NCBI RefSeq assembly: GCF_001806325.1
Contig: NZ_CP017580.1
Coordinates: 744,001 to 808,000 of the forward strand
Origin: Curtobacterium sp. BH-2-1-1
GTDB lineage: Bacteria; Actinomycetota; Actinomycetes; Actinomycetales; Microbacteriaceae
DNA: 64,000 nucleotides
Direction: 5' to 3'
Below are positions 59,713 to 64,000 of this stretch, one piece after another (position 1 is the first letter of the stretch; each line of letters begins with the position of its first letter). Below the pieces are notes generated by a model, which did no database searches, was not told where the DNA came from, and saw only the letters and a list, made by a program, of their open reading frames with translations. Position numbers and translations under genes: made by a program.

Positions 59713-60975
59713 ATGCAGATCCTCGCCCTGGTCATCGGTCTCGTGATCGGCGTCGCCGTCGGTGCGGTCGTCGCCTGGTCGCTCGCGCGGTCGCGCGCCG
59801 GCGTGGACGCGGCCACGTCCCGCGCCAGCGCCGAGGCGCTCCGGTCGCGCCTCGACGAGGTCCGTCGCGACGCCGAGGAACGGCTCGACGCGCAGGACGC
59901 GCAGTACCGGCGGCAGGTCGACTCGCTCGAACGCCGGGCCGCCGAACTCGAGCACCTCGTCCAGCGCATGCACGGTGCCGACGCCGCCCGGACCCAGGGC
60001 GAGTCGAAGGTGCTCTCCGCGCTCAGCCCGGTCGCCCAGACGCTCGACGTCATGCGCGCCAAGATCGCCGAGCTCGAACAGTCCCGCAGCGAGCAGTACG
60101 GGGCCCTCTCGGCACAGCTGCGCTCCGCTGCCGAGTCCGAGGAACGCCTGCGCGCCACCGCCGACACGCTGGCCAGCGCCCTGTCGTCGAACAGCACGCG
60201 CGGCGTCTGGGGCGAGACCCAGTTGCGCAACGTGGTCGAGGCCGCGGGGCTCCTCGAGCGCGTCGACTTCGACGTGCAGTCCTCCGTCACCACGACCGCC
60301 GGGACCGCACGCCCCGACATGGTCGTGCACCTGCCGGGTGGCAAGACCATCGCCGTCGACGCCAAGGTCCCGTTCAGCGCCTACCTGCAGGCTGCCGAGA
60401 TCCCGGCGACCGCGACCGGCGCCGAGGGGGCCCGGCGCGATGCGCTCATCGGGCAGCACGTCAAGGCACTGCGGGCCCACGTCGACGCCCTCGCCGCGCG
60501 GGAGTACTGGACTGGCTACGACGCATCGCCGGAGCTCACCGTGGCGTTCATCCCGTCGGAGTCGCTCATCTCGAGCGCCCTCGCCGCCGACCCCGGGCTG
60601 CTCGACCACGCGTTCCGCAAGCGCATCGCACTCGCGTCGCCGGTGACGCTGTGGTCGGTGCTGAAGACCGTGGCGTTCTCGTGGCAGCAGGACGTCGTCT
60701 CCCAAGAGGCGCACGAGCTCTTCCGCGTCTCCCGCGAGCTCTACGGCCGCCTGGCCACCATGGCCGGACACGTCGACAAGCTCGGGCGGTCGATCCGGGG
60801 CTCCGTGGTCGACTACAACCGGTTCGTGGGGTCGCTCGAACGCCAGGTCCTGCCGAGTGCCCGGCGGCTGTCACTCCTCGACGAGTCGAAGGTCATCGCG
60901 GACCCGGCGACGATCACCGACGAGCCGCGGCTGCTCACCGCGCCGGAGCTCGTCGGCGCCCTCGACGACGACTGA
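59713..60975 (+). CDS. rmuC: DNA recombination protein RmuC
   Basis: RmuC limits recombination at inverted repeats in E. coli and has a predicted restriction-endonuclease-like core. The 420-residue protein starts with a membrane-spanning helix ('LALVIGLVIGVAVGAVVAWS'), then a long coiled coil to about residue 130 ('SRASAEALRSRLDEVRRDAE'), then the RmuC domain ('RGVWGETQLRNVVEAAGLLE', 'TIAVDAKVPFSAYLQAAE'). It is divergent from the inositol operon and is probably a single-gene unit. A large perfect inverted repeat follows it. Confidence 0.93.
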   Translation: MQILALVIGLVIGVAVGAVVAWSLARSRAGVDAATSRASAEALRSRLDEVRRDAEERLDAQDAQYRRQVDSLERRAAELEHLVQRMHGADAARTQGESKVLSALSPVAQTLDVMRAKIAELEQSRSEQYGALSAQLRSAAESEERLRATADTLASALSSNSTRGVWGETQLRNVVEAAGLLERVDFDVQSSVTTTAGTARPDMVVHLPGGKTIAVDAKVPFSAYLQAAEIPATATGAEGARRDALIGQHVKALRAHVDALAAREYWTGYDASPELTVAFIPSESLISSALAADPGLLDHAFRKRIALASPVTLWSVLKTVAFSWQQDVVSQEAHELFRVSRELYGRLATMAGHVDKLGRSIRGSVVDYNRFVGSLERQVLPSARRLSLLDESKVIADPATITDEPRLLTAPELVGALDDD

Positions 60976-61025
60976 CGCCCGCTCCGGCGCACTGGCACCG
61001 GCCCGCCCCGCCCCGGCGCCGCGCC

Positions 61026-61092
61026 GTCGAACCACGAATGCGACATCGAACTCCCCCGCGGGGCTGGTTCGATGTCGCATTCGTGGTTCGAC
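61026..61092. repeat. Perfect 26-base inverted repeat between rmuC and glpX
   Basis: The left arm (61026-61051, starting GTCGAACCACGAATGCGACA) and the right arm (61067-61092) are exactly complementary over 26 bases, with a 15-base loop. It lies between convergent rmuC and glpX and could terminate both, but it has no T-run and is longer and less GC-rich than the other hairpins here. Confidence 0.8.
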
Positions 61093-61143
61093 CCGACCGT
61101 CGGTCGGCCGCAGCAGCGAGCCGCGCCGCGCGGCGTCAGCGGA

Positions 61144-62133
61144 TCAGAACCACTTCTCGGCGCGGTGGTCCGCCTGGATGCGACGGATCGTGTTCGAGCG
61201 GGACCGCAGCACGAGCGAGTCCGTGTGGATGACGCCGCGCGACCGGCGGACACCGTCCACGAGCACACCGTCGGTGACACCGGTGGCGACGAAGAACGTG
61301 TTGTCGCCCGTGACCAGGTCGTCCTGGTCCAGCACCTTGTCGAGGTCGTGTCCGGCGGCGATCGCCTTCTCGCGCTCCTCGTCGTCCTTCGGCTGGAGCT
61401 TGCCGAGGATCACGCCACCGAGCGCCTTGATCGCGCACGCGGTGATGATGCCCTCCGGGGTGCCGCCGACACCGACGCACATGTCGATCGTCGACCCGGG
61501 CAGCGCCGCCGCGATGCCACCGGCGACGTCACCGTCGAGCAGCAGACGGGTGCCGGCACCGGTCGCACGGATCGCCCGGATGAGTTCGTCGTGGCGGGGA
61601 CGGTCGAGGACGGCGATCTGCATGTCCTCGAGGTCCTTGCTCTTCGCCTTCGCGAGCGCACGGATGTTGTCACCGATGGGCTTCTCGAGGTCGAGGACGC
61701 CGCGGCCCTCGGGACCGGCGGCGATCTTGTCCATGTAGAACACGGCGGACGGGTCGTACATCGAGCCGCGGTCCGAGACGGCCATCACCGAGATCGCGTT
61801 CTGGCGACCCGCGGCGGTCAGCGAGGTGCCGTCGATGGGGTCCACCGCGATGTCGCAGGCCGGGCCGTGCCCGTTGCCGACGTGCTCGCCGTTGTAGAGC
61901 ATCGGGGCGTTGTCCTTCTCGCCCTCACCGATGACGACCACGCCGTCGAAGTTCACCGTGCCGAGGAACTTCCGCATCGCGTCGACGGCGGCACCGTCCG
62001 CGAGGTTCTTCTCACCACGCCCGACCCACGGCTGCGCACGGATCGCCGCGGCCTCCGTCGCACGCACGAGCTCGAGCGCCAGGTTGCGGTCGGGCTGGAG
62101 GAACAGGGAGCCGGTTTCCGTCGTGGGAGTCAC
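61144..62133 (-). CDS. glpX: Class II fructose-1,6-bisphosphatase
   Basis: GlpX hydrolyses fructose 1,6-bisphosphate to fructose 6-phosphate in gluconeogenesis and is the main form in actinobacteria. The 329-residue protein has '[20 protein letters not shown]' (GEGEKD, residues 69-74), '[20 protein letters not shown]' (residues 94-113) and '[20 protein letters not shown]'. The GTG start at 62133 is supported by TAGGCT seven bases upstream. It is divergent from the aldolase gene, which acts on the same metabolite. Confidence 0.95.
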   Translation of the reverse strand: MTPTTETGSLFLQPDRNLALELVRATEAAAIRAQPWVGRGEKNLADGAAVDAMRKFLGTVNFDGVVVIGEGEKDNAPMLYNGEHVGNGHGPACDIAVDPIDGTSLTAAGRQNAISVMAVSDRGSMYDPSAVFYMDKIAAGPEGRGVLDLEKPIGDNIRALAKAKSKDLEDMQIAVLDRPRHDELIRAIRATGAGTRLLLDGDVAGGIAAALPGSTIDMCVGVGGTPEGIITACAIKALGGVILGKLQPKDDEEREKAIAAGHDLDKVLDQDDLVTGDNTFFVATGVTDGVLVDGVRRSRGVIHTDSLVLRSRSNTIRRIQADHRAEKWF

Positions 62134-62140
62134 GACCGCC

Positions 62141-62146
62141 AGCCTA
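62141..62146 (-). promoter_or_regulatory. -10 hexamer of glpX (leaderless type)
   Basis: TAGGCT on the minus strand, seven bases before the GTG start. Confidence 0.45.
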
Positions 62147-62293
62147 CCGACCGGCAGCCGACCGACGGTCCGGACAACGGGCCCGTGGACGCATGTGCAC
62201 GCCGGGCGCGGGCCGACCGCGTAACCCGCACCGCGCCTCCAGTCCGGCTGACTACGATCGGCGAGGACACCACCGAAGTCGAAGGAGATCCAC

Positions 62294-63322
62294 GTGCCCA
62301 TCGCAACGCCGGAACAGTACGCCGAGATGATCGAACGAGCGAAGGCCGGCAAGTTCGCGTACCCCGCCGTCAACGTGTCGTCGTCACAGACGATCAACGC
62401 GGTCCTCCAGGGCCTCGCCGAGGCGGGCTCGGACGGCATCCTCCAGGTGACCACGGGTGGCGCCGACTACTTCGCCGGCCACACCGTCAAGAACCGCGCC
62501 GCCGGTGCCCTCGCGATGGCGAAGTTCGCCCACGAGGTCGCGAAGAACTACGACATCACCGTCGCGCTGCACACCGACCACTGCCCGAAGGACGCCCTCG
62601 ACGGCTTCGTCCTGCCGCTCATCGCAGCGAGCGAGGAAGAGGTCCGCGCCGGCCGCAACCCGATCTTCCAGTCGCACATGTGGGACGGCTCGGCCGTGCC
62701 GCTCGACGAGAACATCGAGATCGCCAAGACGATGATCGAGAAGACGCGGAACATCAACGCGATCCTCGAGGTCGAGATCGGCGTCGTCGGCGGCGAAGAG
62801 GACGGCGTCGAGCACGAGGGCACGAACGACGCCCTGTACACGACCCCGAACGACGTCGAGAAGGTGGTCGACGCACTCGGCCTGGGCGACAAGGGCCGCT
62901 GGATCGCCGCGCTCACGTTCGGCAACGTGCACGGCGTCTACAAGCCGGGCAACGTCAAGCTCCGCCCCGAGCTCCTCGGCGAGATCCAGGCTTCCGTCGC
63001 GGCCAAGCACGGCACCGGCGAGAACCCCCTCGACCTCGTCTTCCACGGTGGCTCCGGCTCGACCGACGACGAGATCCACGAGGCCGTCCGCAACGGCGTC
63101 ATCAAGATGAACATCGACACGGACACGCAGTACGCGTTCACGCGCTCGATCGCCGACTCGATGTTCCGGAACTACGAGGGCGTCCTGAAGATCGACGGCG
63201 AGGTCGGCAACAAGAAGCAGTACGACCCGCGCGCCTGGGGCAAGGTCGCGGAGACCGCCATGGCGGCTCGCGTGGGCGAGGCCGCGAAGGTGCTCGGCTC
63301 GGCCGGCCACACCAAGGGCTGA
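62294..63322 (+). CDS. fbaA: Class II fructose-bisphosphate aldolase
   Basis: This enzyme cleaves fructose 1,6-bisphosphate into two triose phosphates and runs backwards in gluconeogenesis. The 342-residue zinc enzyme has the metal site '[16 protein letters not shown]' (H93, D95, H96), '[20 protein letters not shown]', '[16 protein letters not shown]' and the phosphate-binding '[19 protein letters not shown]'. The GTG start has AAGGAG six bases upstream. It is divergent from glpX, pairing two opposed fructose-bisphosphate enzymes, and ends with a strong hairpin. Confidence 0.96.
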   Translation: MPIATPEQYAEMIERAKAGKFAYPAVNVSSSQTINAVLQGLAEAGSDGILQVTTGGADYFAGHTVKNRAAGALAMAKFAHEVAKNYDITVALHTDHCPKDALDGFVLPLIAASEEEVRAGRNPIFQSHMWDGSAVPLDENIEIAKTMIEKTRNINAILEVEIGVVGGEEDGVEHEGTNDALYTTPNDVEKVVDALGLGDKGRWIAALTFGNVHGVYKPGNVKLRPELLGEIQASVAAKHGTGENPLDLVFHGGSGSTDDEIHEAVRNGVIKMNIDTDTQYAFTRSIADSMFRNYEGVLKIDGEVGNKKQYDPRAWGKVAETAMAARVGEAAKVLGSAGHTKG

Positions 63323-63345
63323 CACCCCGAGCAACAGCCTGGAGG

Positions 63346-63376
63346 AACGGGGCGCGTCCGACGGACGCGCCCCGTT
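63346..63376. terminator. Hairpin terminator after the aldolase gene
   Basis: Fifteen-base arms AACGGGGCGCGTCCG and CGGACGCGCCCCGTT around a single central base, 23 bases beyond the aldolase stop and ending in TTC. Confidence 0.85.
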
Positions 63377-63416
63377 CTGCGTCCGGTCACCTCCACCGCC
63401 GTGCCACGATGGTCGG

Positions 63417-64000
63417 GTGACCGCCGACGCCATCGCCTCCGACTTCGCCCAGTTCGTCACCGAGTCCCCCACCGCGTTCCACGCGGCAGCGGCCGCCCGG
63501 GACCGCCTCGTCGCCGCGGGGTTCGAGGAGCTCGACGAGCTCGGCGCCTGGCCGACGACGCCCGGCGCCTACGTGGTGGTCCGTGACGGTGCCGTCATCG
63601 CCTGGCGTCTGCCGTCCGGGGCCACCCCGACCACCCCGTTCCGGATCCTCGGCGCCCACACCGACTCCCCCGGGTTCCGCATCAAGCCGAACCCCGGCGT
63701 GCGCACCGGCGGCTGGGAGCAGCTGAACGTCGAGGTCTACGGCGGCGCGCTCCTCTCCACGTGGTTCGACCGCGACCTCCGCATCGCCGGCCGGGTCGTC
63801 GACGCGGACGGGACGGTCCGTCTGGTGTCCACCGACGCCGTCGCCCGCATCCCGAACCTCGCGATCCACCTCGACCGCGGCGTGAACGACGGCAAGGAGA
63901 TCGACCGCCAGCGGCACACCCTGCCGATCGTCGGGGTCGACGGCGACACGGGTGGGACGGACGTGGTGTCGTGGCTGCGCGCTCGGCTCGGCGACGGTGC
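63417..64000 (+). CDS. M18-family aminopeptidase (partial, runs off the window)
   Basis: The first 194 codons of an aspartyl-aminopeptidase-type metallopeptidase. It begins 'TADAIASDFAQFVTESPTAF', has the metal-binding 'ILGAHTDSPGFRIKPNPGVR', then 'VEVYGGALLSTWFDRDLRIA' and 'IPNLAIHLDRGVNDGKEID', all in the order of the M18 family. It removes N-terminal acidic or other residues from peptides in the cytoplasm. The start is a GTG at 63417 without a clear ribosome binding site. The C-terminal half with the other metal ligands lies beyond the end of the window. Confidence 0.9.
   Translation, partial: MTADAIASDFAQFVTESPTAFHAAAAARDRLVAAGFEELDELGAWPTTPGAYVVVRDGAVIAWRLPSGATPTTPFRILGAHTDSPGFRIKPNPGVRTGGWEQLNVEVYGGALLSTWFDRDLRIAGRVVDADGTVRLVSTDAVARIPNLAIHLDRGVNDGKEIDRQRHTLPIVGVDGDTGGTDVVSWLRARLGDG

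Overview
The window is a 64 kb piece of a high-GC actinobacterial chromosome. The gene content (succinylase-type dap genes, a mycothiol-type MshB deacetylase, 7Fe ferredoxin, DUF2510 protein, GlpX, an actinobacterial DapD) and the very high third-codon-position GC suggest the family Microbacteriaceae, most likely something like Curtobacterium. The genus is an inference from gene style and not proven here. No rRNA, tRNA, insertion sequence, prophage or CRISPR array was seen. About 63 protein genes are supported, and the many other open frames are GC-driven shadows.

Layout. 0.2-2.6 kb: an AI-2E-family exporter and a PIG-V-like membrane glycosyltransferase, convergent and overlapping. 2.5-13.7 kb: a core metabolic block with dapE and dapD (divergent), an alpha/beta hydrolase, citrate synthase, dapC, ferredoxin, an MshB-like deacetylase with an added membrane domain, a lipoprotein, an M20D amidohydrolase and the translational GTPase TypA. 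13.8-16.1 kb: a CPBP protease, a peroxiredoxin and a PH-domain protein preceded by a 50-bp tandem repeat. 16.2-28.3 kb: two complete oligopeptide ABC importers, each with a fused double ATPase, meeting head to head around a second PH-domain protein. 28.6-33.4 kb: the glycine cleavage operon gcvT-gcvH-gcvP behind a tandem glycine riboswitch. 33.4-46.7 kb: a mosaic of regulators and small enzymes (BlaI/M56 pair, FBP zinc finger, LysR, AraC, MalY-like lyase, HD protein, GIY-YIG nuclease, YchF, exonuclease). 46.8-59.6 kb: a complete myo-inositol catabolic regulon. 59.7-64 kb: rmuC, glpX, class II aldolase and the start of an M18 aminopeptidase.

How the genes work together. The inositol block is one 11.5-kb minus-strand operon in the order iolC, a Cgl0159-like aldolase-fold gene, iolA, iolB, iolD, iolE, iolG, an IolH-like TIM barrel, a transaldolase-family gene and a second Gfo/Idh oxidoreductase. 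A GntR regulator and a tautomerase gene sit at its far end. The same short palindrome, TGTC-NN-GACA, occurs in front of the operon (where it overlaps the -35 of a good promoter), in front of gntR and in front of the tautomerase gene. This suggests a self-contained three-promoter regulon. A conventional iolJ aldolase and an inositol transporter are not visible, so the Cgl0159-like and transaldolase-like proteins are candidates for unassigned steps.

Two genome-style features stand out. At least fifteen genes have a TANNNT hexamer 6-9 bases before the start codon and no Shine-Dalgarno sequence, the signature of leaderless mRNAs. This fixes several start codons. A family of intergenic palindromes built on GGAGGCGCGG/CCGCGCCTCC occurs five times at gene ends, with related half-copies, two of which have expanded into short AGYCCGAC tandem arrays.
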